Of a stretch of 64,000 bases of DNA, positions 32,690 to 43,108 are shown one piece after another. Below the pieces are notes generated by a model that saw only the letters and a list, made by a program, of their open reading frames with translations, ran no database searches and was not told the origin of the DNA. A program made the position numbers and the translations under genes. This DNA is from Populus alba (lineage: Eukaryota > Streptophyta > Magnoliopsida > Malpighiales > Salicaceae). The DNA is taken from contig NC_133297.1 of NCBI RefSeq assembly GCF_005239225.2, forward strand, positions 1,000,392 to 1,064,391. The letters are read 5' to 3'. Position 1 is the first letter of the stretch. Every line of letters begins with the position of its first letter.

Positions 32690-34210
32690 TAACTCAACTA
32701 GGAAAAGAGTCCAGGAATTTTGAACAGTTAGGAAGCCAGGAGGAAACCAATGGCTGCACTTGTGAACGCCTGCCCATGTTGTTGCTCAAATCAAAATCGT
32801 GGGGGCTGGCAAGTGTTTGGGTGTTTTCTTTCTTGTTTTAGGAGGGCCATAAATGGCATTTATGTTGTCTCAACAAGTGCAGAGGACACCAAAGGCAGAA
32901 ATATTTGTAAATATTATTATAATTGCCTAAAATATATCAAGATATTAGTTTGTGCAAATGCATCAAGAGTGTGGAGTGTGTACTATCTAAATACGGGTAC
33001 ACAGACCTGGTCATGAACTACTGGTTTGAAGGCAGATGGAAGAGGGAAATGGTATATAAAGGAGTCACTTTGAACATTTTTGGTGATGTTCATGACAATT
33101 TCGACCCATTTTTGGTGGAATATTGAATTTAACATCAATTGCCAATATATATAGCTTCATGAAAACTGAATTCCTAAATGATGAGAAAGAAGTCTAAAAT
33201 AAAATAATAGAAGTATCATCGCATACAGACAATAATTCACATCCATTCCTGTATTGAGCTCGTCCTATTTTGGTGATAAGCCGCCAGCTTCATCCATTTT
33301 TGATCTTGTTGTCCCCTTCTTTCCATGTCTTTTATTTGATTTACTATCCTGCATAAGCTTTAAATAACCATTCCATAGCTTCCTTCAGTATTCAGGTCCG
33401 AGTCTTGGAGGTACCACTGCACATATGATTGTTAGAATAGCCAACTTGGTATTAGTTTTGGAAATATAAAACAACGCTAAACTACAAAATGCAGAATGAA
33501 TTAACTGACCGGAGAAAAAATATCAGGAAAATGGGATTGCTTCATAGTTTCTAAAAATATTATGATTTATGTTGAAAGTAGCTTTAGTTGTATAGGAAGC
33601 ATATTCAATTCAATGAATACAATAAAAAAAAACAGAAGTCTAATATATTTACTGTGAAAGTATTTTAAACTTGTTGAGCCACACTGTTTATTAATAATTC
33701 GTCAGGGACTCCAGGGTTACCAAAAGGGGTCACGTTGCCTTTTTCTCTTTTCTTTTTTTAAATCTTGGATCAACTAAAAAGTGTTTTTAGCTTTAATTGT
33801 ATTTGTTATTAAATGAAATGAACCAAGTTAAAATTGGTTACTACATGTACCCAAGAAATGATTAGGCAATTTTTTAAAAAAGTAAAAGTCTAAACTTAAA
33901 TTATTGATTTCATGATTATAATTTTTAAATTTTAACAAATCATCATTAAAATTAAATTTATACGTATATGAATGCCTCTATTTTAATGTGAGTTTTATCA
34001 ATCGGTTAATTTTAAGATTTAATGGTTTGTTTAAAGTATTGTAATTATATATAAAGTTGATAATTTTAAAATAAATAATACTATATAGATAAAGCAAATA
34101 TTTGTAATATATGGAAACAATTTTAATAAATATATAAAATGTTTTAAATTAAAGAAACGAGTGAAAGTCTAATTGCTTTCATTAATTTGAAAACTTTAAT
34201 CGGTTCTCCT
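32690..34210. other. Non-coding stretch and 3' flank of resistance gene B
   Basis: No gene is recognised; open frames at 32750-33016 and 32923-33126 have no family signature. From about 33740 on the DNA matches 4430-5000, the 3' flank of resistance gene A. Confidence 0.5.
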
Positions 34211-36075
34211 CTACATGCAAAATAACATAAAATTTAAACCCCAACTTACCTGTACATGTGTACCCTCTATCGTGATTGATGGGATATGAGAAATCTTGGG
34301 CCACTCAGAGCTATTCTCCTTTCTACAATTTTCTGATAGATGTGGACAGTCCCAAATATACAATTTCTTTAATTTGGAGAGGCGTTGAATGGCTGTTGAA
34401 CTTGGCATATACTTGAGATTCTTGCAACCTCTAATCGCAAGAGATTGAAGAGAAGAAAGGTTGGCCAACCATTTTGGCAATGCTTCCTCAAACTCCTCCC
34501 CCTTGAAATCCCTTATAGACAAGCTAGTAAGGGCAGTGAGGTGTTGAAGTTGGTGGGGTACACTCTTCAGTTTATCCCATCCAAATATCCATAGGTATTT
34601 GAGGGACCCACTCAAGTTGAGGTGTTGGATTGAGTTTAAAACTCCTGCAGGAAAAGCCTCCATCTCCTCTGAGAAACCACCGATGCTCAATTCCTTCAGT
34701 TGGGTGAGGCCGCCCAACCAATCATCCTCTGGGATATCACTCAAACTGGGACACCTACTGATTGTTAAACAAACAAGAGAAGGCAATTTTCGTAAACCAT
34801 GCCAATCAATACTGATGAGCTTATCACAACCTCTAATCAGTAATGTTTGAAGCGAAGATAATTCTTGCAAATCACTGATATGGATAAGCTCACTACAATC
34901 AATTATTACTAAACGCTCTAGAGATGCGCAACATTGTAGTCCGCTTGGAAGAGCTCCCAATTTACACCTATTAACAATCAATTCCTTCAAAGAATATTTC
35001 AATTCTCGAAAATCACCAGGAATTGAGATCAACTCATGGCTAAACCATACGCCCAATTCCACCAGAGCTGTGCAGTGTTGTACGCTTGGAATGGATGCCA
35101 GCTTTGGACAACTCCATATACTTAAAATCTGAAGAGACTTGAAGCCATCAAACTCACCAGAAAAATATGTTAGCTCATCACATCCGTTAATTTTAAATCG
35201 TACAAGAGATGAAAGACCACATATCGGAATGCTTTCCAACTTTCCACACTTCGTAATGCTCAACTTTTCAAGACAAGGAAATACCGCAACAACTTCTCCA
35301 CCTGGTACCATCCATTCTTCAAGACCATCCATACTGGCTAGAGTGAGTTTTTCTAGTGCTGGAAACAGTACTTCTGCGCTGCCACTGCTACTATAGAACT
35401 CATTGCCTATACATTTCACATTAGGCATTCCACGTATCTCTAGAATCTTAAGACGAGGAAGACATCCAACTGTTGGGAGTTGTCTGCACTTGCTATAGTC
35501 TTTCAATCTCAACACCGTCAGATTATTGAGTTGCAATATCCATGATGAGAAATTTTCACCTCCATAACCCTCAATTGTCAAGCTTCTTATGTCTGGGTGA
35601 GGCTGCAGGCCTTCCAGCACATCCTCACTATTGACACTGCTGTTACCTTCATCATCACTCCATTCAAACACCAATTTGTTCATTCTTTTTCCACTCAGTT
35701 CTGCCTTCTCGGCTTCGTCTCTGTCTCTCACTTGCTCAAGCTTGCATATCTTCAATGCTCCTCTTAGTTCTTTCAAACATCCCAGCTCTTCAACCATATG
35801 ATCTGGACCCACAACAAAAAAAGGCAGAGTTTGAAGGCGTGTTAAGAGTCTCACCTCAGCTGGCACTAGCTTTGGATCATCAAAATGAAGATGTCTCAAG
35901 CTGACTAAATTCCTCATTTTCTTGGGAAGCTTTTCTAGTGACTTGCAATCAGTTAATCTTAATGTTTCCAAATGGTAGAGCTTGGTGATGGATTCCGGCA
36001 ATGCTCTGATAGCAGTATCCGAGATATCAAGATATCTCAAATGTCTCAGCTTCCAAATTGAATCGGGTAACTCTG
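34211..36075 (-). pseudogene. Resistance gene B, LRR piece
   Basis: About 620 codons of LRR. It matches copy A in framework residues (for example [40 protein letters not shown]) but differs strongly at the exposed positions between them. The 5-bp duplication CTCTG at 36071-36075 borders the gypsy LTR. An internal ATG at 36040 could start a free LRR-only product of 609 residues, but no promoter for it is seen. Confidence 0.9.
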
Positions 36076-36563
36076 TGATGCAAGTACAGGTATTCCAAGT
36101 GACAGCACTCTAATCCAAACCAGCAGAAGACCATAACAGCTGCTGACAAGGATCAACCAATTCAAGTAAAGGAATACATCCAGATTACACGTTGACAAAA
36201 GTGGAAGTTACAAACAAATAACTGAAGATCATCTCGTACTTCCAAGTGGCAGAAGCAGTTACTATAACTGTCATTGTTCTTATCTTAAGTAGTTATTTAG
36301 TATTAACTGTAATATGTATTTCTATTTAATGTAGAATGTTTGTATGATTTAGTAGATTGTAATACAGTTCTTTCTTGGTGTGATTCCAAAATGAGAGTGA
36401 TTCTCGTGAGTGGTGTGAGGCTACTTGTTCTATCTTCTTTGTAATCTTTATTCTCTGCAATAAAACATCAGCTTTCTTTCCATTTGTTAATTCTTCTTCG
36501 GTTCTATTCTGCTGGAACCAACTTTAGTGAATATTGTGTCTGTCTTGATATTGTTCTGCATTA
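36076..36563 (+). repeat. 5' LTR of the gypsy element
   Basis: 488 bp, starting TGATGCAAGTACAGG and ending TTCTGCATTA. Poly-A-signal-like AATAAA occurs near 36458 (GCAATAAAACATC). One base differs from the 3' LTR. Confidence 0.95.
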
Positions 36564-36599
36564 TTTGGTATCAGAGCAGGTTTCGATTTCTGTTCTCCC

Positions 36600-39500
36600 A
36601 TGCCAGGAACCCGAAGTGGCAATTCCTATAATCCCAATCAGGGATTACGGGAACCTGGTCCTTCCCAACCTCACCCCTCTCAACATGCACTCCCACACAC
36701 TGAACCCCTACAACAAACAAACCCACAGAACCCGTTGAATTCTCCTCCTCCAATACCTTTTCCACCAAATATTTCCCAGACTTCTACACAGAACCCCCCC
36801 CATCCAACACCTTTACAAAATGAACCTGTTTCTCTGTTACACCAGTTACAACATCAAATGGAGTTAGTTACCAGTACTTTGGGAACTATTGTTGGACGTC
36901 TGGAGCATATTGAAGAGAGGAGTAATACTGTTGATCACAGAAGGGGTAGAGTGAATCAAGGAGGCAATGTAGCAATAGATGCGGAAGAAGTAGGAGAACA
37001 TGTGGGCGATTATAGAAACAGAGATGGCAGGGCCTTTGATGAAATTTCTAGAGGAATAAGAGTAGACGTGTCTGATTTTACTGGGAGGCAAGATCCTGAT
37101 GTATTTCAGGATTGGCTGGTATCGTTAGAAGACTATTTTGAATGGTTTTCAGTACCTGAAAATCGGAAGGTCAGATTTGTTAAATTGAAATTAAAAGGGG
37201 CTGCTCGTGCATGGTGGGGAAATGTAGAAGAACAACTTAGCCGGACACGACAACCTCCTATTCAGGATTGGGTAGAGATGAAAGCTCGTCTGGAGACTAA
37301 ATATCTCCCTGCCAATTATGAACAATTGGTATATGAAGACATGCTTCGCTGGATGCAGGGTATGCATATGACAGTTGACCAGTATACTGAAAAATTCCAT
37401 GATTTATCTGTAAGAAGTCAAGTCATGGAAACCGATCAACAAACCCTTGCCCGGTATTTGAGAGGACTACGTGTGGATATTAGAAGAGATATGTTTACAG
37501 CCAGATTGTTTTCTGTAGATGAAGCATACCAGTTGGCTCTACAGTTGGAGAAACAACAAACAATTTCTAAAGGCCAGTTGACAAGAGATTGGCGGGGCAC
37601 TTCCAAAACAACATCCTTGCAGACCAATGATCGCGGAATGGTGAATGCTGTCAAGAATGCGCTTCCATATGGAGATCAAAGGAAGCCTGGTATCAATGCA
37701 ACAGGACCACAGTGCTACAAATGCAAGGGCCATGGACATTTTGCAGCAGTATGCCCGACAAAAGAAAGAAAGGTAATGCTTACTTCTGAAATGAACTCTG
37801 AAGCCATGCCTGAGTCCTCAACTGGAGATCAAGAAATTGGAGAAACCGAAATTGAAGAGTTTGAAGAAGAAAGGTTGCAAGCTTCTGAACTACCTTTGTG
37901 TGTAGTCCATCGGATGTTATCCAGTCAAGCGACACCTGCAGCACACTTAGAAGACGAATGGAGGAGGACAAATATATTTCACACCAGGGTAGCATGCAAG
38001 GGCAAGGCACTGAACATGATTCTTGACAACGGAAGTGGCCTTAATGTAATTTCCACTGAGGCTGTGGAGAAATTACACCTACCAGCAGAAGAACACCCTA
38101 CCCCATACAGTGTTAGTTGGATCCATGATAAAAATCCAGTTAAGGTCCAACATCGCTGCCTACTATCATTTTCTCTGGGGGATCATTTTCAAGATGAAGT
38201 CTGGTGTGATATACTCCCCATGACAGTCTGTCATGTTCTTCTAGGCCGACCATGGATGTATGACAGAAGAGTGAATTATGATGGGTTTCACAACACTTAT
38301 TCATTGATATTCAAGAATAAGAAGTTGATTTTGGAACCGCTTCCTATCATGGAGTTCCCACACAAGCCAGCAATGATTTTATCCCATCAAAAATTTCAAC
38401 GAGCACTACTTGAGAGTCAAGTTGTGTTTATGCTAGTGAGCAGGATCGTAGATGAAGGACTGAAGACTGAAAGGGAATGCTTACCAACAACTCTTCAACA
38501 GCTGTTGCACCAGTTTAAAGATGTTTTTCCAGAAGAACTTCCCTCCCAACTACCTCCTTTGCGTGATGTCCAACATGCAATTGACTTGGTACCCGGTTCC
38601 TCCTTGCCAAACCTGCCACATTACCGTATGAGTCCAGCAGAGCATAAGGAGTTACAGCGTCAAGTGCAAGAATTGGAACAAAAGGGTTTTGTTAGAGAAA
38701 GTCTTAGTCCTTGTGCTGTACCAGCCCTTCTCACTCCAAAAAAAGATGGCAGCTGGAGAATGTGTATTGATAGCAGAGCAGTGAACAAGATAACTGTCAA
38801 ATATTGCTTTCCAATTCCCCGATTGGATGATCTGCTGGATCAATTGGGACAAGCCAACATCTTCTCCAAACTGGATTTGCGAAGTGGTTACCATCAGATT
38901 CGTCTCAGACCTGGAGATGAATGGAAGACAGCTTTCAAGACAAAAGAAGGGTTGTATGAATGGTTAGTGATGCCCTTTGGCCTTACCAACGCACCAAGCA
39001 CGTTCATGAGGGTGATGACTCAGACGTTGAAACCATATTTAGGCAAGTGTGTTGTTGTCTATTTTGATGACATACTTGTCTTCAGCCAGCACCGGGAGGA
39101 GCATCTTCAACATCTGAAACAAATCCTGCAAGTGTTACGACAAGAAAAGTTCTTTGCAAATTTCAGCAAATGCTCTTTTCTTCAATCAAAGACATACTTC
39201 CTGGGGTTTATTATCTCACAGCAAGGTGTAGAAGTTGATCCGGAGAAGGTGAGAGCAATCTTGGAGTGGCCCGAACCACAGTCATTTTTTGAGGTTCGAA
39301 GTTTCCATGGCTTGGCCACTTTCTATCGCCGATTCATTCATGCATTTAGCACCATTATGGCTCCAATTACAGAATGTCTCAAGGCCAAGGTTTTTCAATG
39401 GACTCCAGCAGCAAAGGCAGCATTCCAGCTTATCAAACAGAAGATGACAGAGGCACCCGTTCTGAGACTTCCAGATTTCTCCCAAATTTTTGAGATTTCT

Positions 39501-41414
39501 TGTGACGCCTCTCAAGTGGGCATAGGAGGAGTATTAAGTCAGGCTGGACACCCTATTGCCTTTTACAGTGAAAAGTTAAACGACACTAGAAGGAGATACT
39601 CAGCCTATGATTTAGAGTTTTATGCTCTAATTCAGACATTGAAGCACTGGAGACCATATCTTATCCACCGTGAGTTCATTTTATTTACAGATCATGATTC
39701 ATTGAAGTATTTACATTCACAGAACAAGTTGAGTCCCAGACATGCTAGATGGATCAGTTTCTTGCAACAATTCAGTTTTGTTATCAGACACAAAACTGGT
39801 CGTGAGAATAAAGTGGCTGATGCATTTAGTCGACGATCTCATTCTTCCACTATTCTGTCACTTAACCCATCAGGTTTTGCTTCAATGAAGACCTCTTATT
39901 CTACAGATCCTGATTTCCAAAAGATTTGGGCATCTCTCAACAACAACCCTCCCACTTCCATAGCAGATTACATTATCTTGGATGGGTATTTAACTAAAGG
40001 AGGTTGTATCTGCATCACATCAGGATCCATGCGTGAGTTCATCATTCAAGAATTACATTGTGGAGGACTAGCAGGACACTTTGGTCAGGACAAGACATAT
40101 TCACTGGTTGCTGATCGATTTTTCTGGCCAGGTATGAGAAAGGATGTTCATACTATTGTGAATAGATGCAGGATCTGTCAACTGAATAAGGGAAACAAGA
40201 CTAATGCTGGTCTTTATACTCCCTTACCAATCCCGCATCAACCATGGCTGGAATTGAGCATGGATTTTGTCTTGGGTCTTCCCAGGACAGTTCGGGGGCA
40301 TGATTCCATTATGGTGGTGGTGGATCGGTTCTCAAAAATGGCACATTTTGTTCCTTGTAAGAAGACTTTTGATGCTTCCCATATTGCATCTTTGTTTGTG
40401 AAAGAGATTATAAGATTGCATAGCATTCCACTATCTATTGTCTCAGACAGGGATGTTAAATTCGTCAGCTATTTTTGGAAGACATTATGGGCTAAATTAG
40501 GGACAAAACTCCTTTTCTCTAGTGCTTTCCACCCTCAAACCGACGGCCAAACTGAAGTCATTAACAGAAGTCTTGGTAATCTTGTACGGTGTTTAACCAA
40601 TGAGCATGGAGTTAGTTGGGATTTGGTTCTGCCTCAAGCAGAATTTGCCTATAATAACTCCGTAAATCGGACTACAGGGCATACACCTTTTGAGTTGGTC
40701 TATGGATTGCACCCCAAAGTGCCTATTGACACCATTCCTCTACCATTACCTCAGAAGACTAGTGAAGGCGGCCTAGATTTTGCAACATTTATGTCCTCAT
40801 TACATAGCAACGTCAGGTGTAAAATGGCAGAACAAGTGGCTAAGTATGCTGAACATGCAAATCGTCACAGAAGAGAAGTGCAGTTTGCCGAAGGAGATCT
40901 TGTATTGATAAGATTGAGGCCAGAGAGGTTTCCCCCTGGAACTTATAACAAATTACATGCTCGTAGGGGTGGCCCATTTCACATCTTGAAGAAATTGGGA
41001 GACAATGCTTATTTGGTTGATTTACCACCAGAGTTTCAATTTAGTCCCATTTTCAATGTTGCAGATCTAACAGCCTACCATGGCCCTTCATCAATTCTGG
41101 AAGACCAACCTGCACCATCAACAATCCCTCAAGTTGTTCCTACACCAGAACTCGTGACTTCTATTTTAGCACATCAGTATGTGTCCAACAGAAGGGGAGG
41201 CTATAATAAATTCTTAGTTCAATGGGCATCCAAACCACAATCCGAAGCCACCTGGGTACATGAGAAGGAAATCCAACGTTTGAATCCTCCGTTACTTCAA
41301 GATTATATTCAACAATACTTGCCTGAGGCAAGTTGCTTGGGGAGTGAGGAAATTGATGCAAGTACAGGTATTCCAAGTGACAGCACTCTAATCCAAACCA
41401 GCAGAAGACCATAA
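36600..41414 (+). CDS. Gag-pol polyprotein of the gypsy element
   Basis: A single intact frame of 1,604 residues encodes all steps of retrotransposition. In order: Gag with a retrotransposon-gag core (DFTGRQDPDVFQDWLVSLED, about 157); zinc knuckle CYKCKGHGHFAAVC (371); aspartic protease ILDNGSGLNVIS (about 473); reverse transcriptase with KLDLRSGYHQIR and catalytic YFDDILVF (820); RNase H (CDASQVGIGG, 967); integrase zinc finger H-X4-H..C-X2-C (HCGGLAGHFG, 1153), DDE core (SMDF, VSDRD, FHPQTDGQTEV); and a chromodomain-like end (KFLVQWASKPQSEATW, 1537). The gag-protease-RT-RNase H-integrase order is that of Ty3/gypsy. No frameshift separates gag from pol. The frame runs through the purine tract and ends 61 bp inside the 3' LTR, so the last 20 residues are LTR-encoded. 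Confidence 0.95.
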   Translation: MPGTRSGNSYNPNQGLREPGPSQPHPSQHALPHTEPLQQTNPQNPLNSPPPIPFPPNISQTSTQNPPHPTPLQNEPVSLLHQLQHQMELVTSTLGTIVGRLEHIEERSNTVDHRRGRVNQGGNVAIDAEEVGEHVGDYRNRDGRAFDEISRGIRVDVSDFTGRQDPDVFQDWLVSLEDYFEWFSVPENRKVRFVKLKLKGAARAWWGNVEEQLSRTRQPPIQDWVEMKARLETKYLPANYEQLVYEDMLRWMQGMHMTVDQYTEKFHDLSVRSQVMETDQQTLARYLRGLRVDIRRDMFTARLFSVDEAYQLALQLEKQQTISKGQLTRDWRGTSKTTSLQTNDRGMVNAVKNALPYGDQRKPGINATGPQCYKCKGHGHFAAVCPTKERKVMLTSEMNSEAMPESSTGDQEIGETEIEEFEEERLQASELPLCVVHRMLSSQATPAAHLEDEWRRTNIFHTRVACKGKALNMILDNGSGLNVISTEAVEKLHLPAEEHPTPYSVSWIHDKNPVKVQHRCLLSFSLGDHFQDEVWCDILPMTVCHVLLGRPWMYDRRVNYDGFHNTYSLIFKNKKLILEPLPIMEFPHKPAMILSHQKFQRALLESQVVFMLVSRIVDEGLKTERECLPTTLQQLLHQFKDVFPEELPSQLPPLRDVQHAIDLVPGSSLPNLPHYRMSPAEHKELQRQVQELEQKGFVRESLSPCAVPALLTPKKDGSWRMCIDSRAVNKITVKYCFPIPRLDDLLDQLGQANIFSKLDLRSGYHQIRLRPGDEWKTAFKTKEGLYEWLVMPFGLTNAPSTFMRVMTQTLKPYLGKCVVVYFDDILVFSQHREEHLQHLKQILQVLRQEKFFANFSKCSFLQSKTYFLGFIISQQGVEVDPEKVRAILEWPEPQSFFEVRSFHGLATFYRRFIHAFSTIMAPITECLKAKVFQWTPAAKAAFQLIKQKMTEAPVLRLPDFSQIFEISCDASQVGIGGVLSQAGHPIAFYSEKLNDTRRRYSAYDLEFYALIQTLKHWRPYLIHREFILFTDHDSLKYLHSQNKLSPRHARWISFLQQFSFVIRHKTGRENKVADAFSRRSHSSTILSLNPSGFASMKTSYSTDPDFQKIWASLNNNPPTSIADYIILDGYLTKGGCICITSGSMREFIIQELHCGGLAGHFGQDKTYSLVADRFFWPGMRKDVHTIVNRCRICQLNKGNKTNAGLYTPLPIPHQPWLELSMDFVLGLPRTVRGHDSIMVVVDRFSKMAHFVPCKKTFDASHIASLFVKEIIRLHSIPLSIVSDRDVKFVSYFWKTLWAKLGTKLLFSSAFHPQTDGQTEVINRSLGNLVRCLTNEHGVSWDLVLPQAEFAYNNSVNRTTGHTPFELVYGLHPKVPIDTIPLPLPQKTSEGGLDFATFMSSLHSNVRCKMAEQVAKYAEHANRHRREVQFAEGDLVLIRLRPERFPPGTYNKLHARRGGPFHILKKLGDNAYLVDLPPEFQFSPIFNVADLTAYHGPSSILEDQPAPSTIPQVVPTPELVTSILAHQYVSNRRGGYNKFLVQWASKPQSEATWVHEKEIQRLNPPLLQDYIQQYLPEASCLGSEEIDASTGIPSDSTLIQTSRRP

Positions 41415-41841
41415 CAGCTGCTGACAAGGATCAACCAATTCAAGTAAAGGAATACATCCAGATTACACGTTGACAAAAGTGGAAGTTACAAACAAATAAC
41501 TGAAGATCATCTCGTACTTCCAAGTGGCAGAAGCAGTTACTATAACTGTCATTGTTCTTATCTTAAGTAGTTATTTAGTATTAACTGTAATATGTATTTC
41601 TATTTAATGTAGAATGTTTGTATGATTTAGTAGATTGTAATACAGTTCTTTCTTGGTGTGATTCCAAAATGAGAGTGATTCTCGTGAGTGGTGTGAGGCT
41701 ACTTGTTCTATCTTCTTTGTAATCTTTATTCTCTGCAATAAAACATCAGCTTTCTTTCCATTTGTTAATTCTTCTTCGGTTCTATTCTGCTAGAACCAAC
41801 TTTAGTGAATATTGTGTCTGTCTTGATATTGTTCTGCATTA
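41354..41841 (+). repeat. 3' LTR of the gypsy element
   Basis: 488 bp, identical to the 5' LTR except for one visible base. Followed by the CTCTG duplication (41842-41846) and then resistance-gene sequence. Confidence 0.95.
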
Positions 41842-41846
41842 CTCTG

Positions 41847-42586
41847 TGATATCAGACCGTCGCAATTTGAGAATTCTCAAGCTTTTGAATTTCCTAGACC
41901 CGTTGAATACATCAACCATTGAGAAAACAGTTCGCAATTTTCTAGCATCAGCCGTTGGAGATGCTGCCTCATCATCCCCACAAGAAATGAGATTTAGATG
42001 ACGAATATGAGATGCACCATCAACAGCCGAATCCGCCTCCAGATTTAACGTTTCTGATTTTGAGACCTGCAATGCAAGATCATGCACAAGATCATGCATC
42101 TTGCAACTTGTTACGATCTCACACTCATTCCTTTCAACATCTTGGAATAAGGAATTTGCAAGCAAGTCATTGAAACACTTGTTGCCTTCGTCTTCCATCC
42201 TCCCATTTGATGGCCTGAGAAAACCTTCAGCCATCCAAAGTTGAACCAGCTCTTCCCTTTCAATTTCAAAATCTTTAGGGAAAATGGAACAATATGCAAA
42301 ACATTTTTTCAGTGTTGGCGATGACAGGTAATCAAAACTTAATCTCAATACGCGCAAAGCTTTATCTCCATCCGGAGAATCCCAAATTCTACTGTTTAGA
42401 ATTGACTTCCATTCCTGCGTCTCCTTTTGGCGCAGTGTTCCTCCCAAAACTTTAGCAAGCAATGGAATCCCTCCACATTTCTTTGCAATCTGTTTTCCAA
42501 TAGACTCCAAGTCTGAAGGTATTGTTTCTCGTCCACCCCTGCTCACCTTTTGTTTGATAATGGACCAACATTGATCAGCTGATAGT
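41847..42586 (-). pseudogene. Resistance gene B, NB-ARC2 piece
   Basis: The piece between the two elements. It carries [27 protein letters not shown] and [12 protein letters not shown], and ends at the start of the LRRs (SDITE). It is about 99% identical to copy A at 7240-7745. ATAGT at 42582-42586 is the copia target duplication. Confidence 0.92.
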
Positions 42587-42751
42587 TGTTAAATAATATT
42601 TATGTTGTCTTATTTATTAAGGGTAGAATAGTATTTTCAGTTTAACCTATATATACTTTATTTGTAATTAGGTTAAGACTATGCATTCATAATATACAGT
42701 TTATTCAGAATTCTAGCCTCCTTTTTGTGTTTGATCTCAATTAGTTTAACA
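42587..42751 (+). repeat. 5' LTR of the copia element
   Basis: 165 bp. It carries G or C at all nine positions that differ from the 3' LTR. Confidence 0.93.
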
Positions 42752-43108
42752 TGGTATCAGAGCTGGTTTTATGAAACGAAGCTTAATCCCAAATACAGCT
42801 TCGCGGATCCAACTTCTAGCCTCCAATTTTTTTTTTGGAGTGATATTTTGTCTTCTGCTTCTGCAAAATTAGGTATTTCGACAGTCTCTGCAATTATTTT
42901 GGTATTTCGATAGTTTCTGCAATTATTTTGGTATTTCGTCTTCCCTTCAGCTTCTGCAATTTGGTATCTACGTTCAGTTTTTGCAAATTTGTTTTTGTAT
43001 TTTTGGGAGTAATCGTATAATTTCAAAGAAGATATTTGTTTAGTTTTCTGCAATTGAGTATTTTGTCTTCCGCTGCTTTTGCATTCTGGTTATTTGTGAT
43101 TGTTGATT

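Larger units (their letters stand above)
36076..41841 (+). mobile_element. Full-length Ty3/gypsy LTR retrotransposon, very young
   Basis: Two LTRs of 488 bp, a primer binding site TGGTATCAGAGC (36566-36577), a purine tract (GGGGAGTGAGGAAA, 41339-41352) and an intact gag-pol frame are present. CTCTG is duplicated on both sides (36071-36075, 41842-41846). The LTRs differ at one visible base (G in CTGCTGGAAC at about 36512, A in the other). LTR ends are TGATGCA and TGCATTA, an imperfect inverted pair. Copy A of the resistance gene has the empty site near 7010. The C-terminal chromodomain-like segment suggests a chromovirus clade. It is possibly still mobile. Confidence 0.95.

Noticed and set aside
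36484..36738. Separate small gene spanning the gypsy LTR end
   Set aside because: The frame covers the LTR, primer site and the start of gag in another frame; it has no protein signature.
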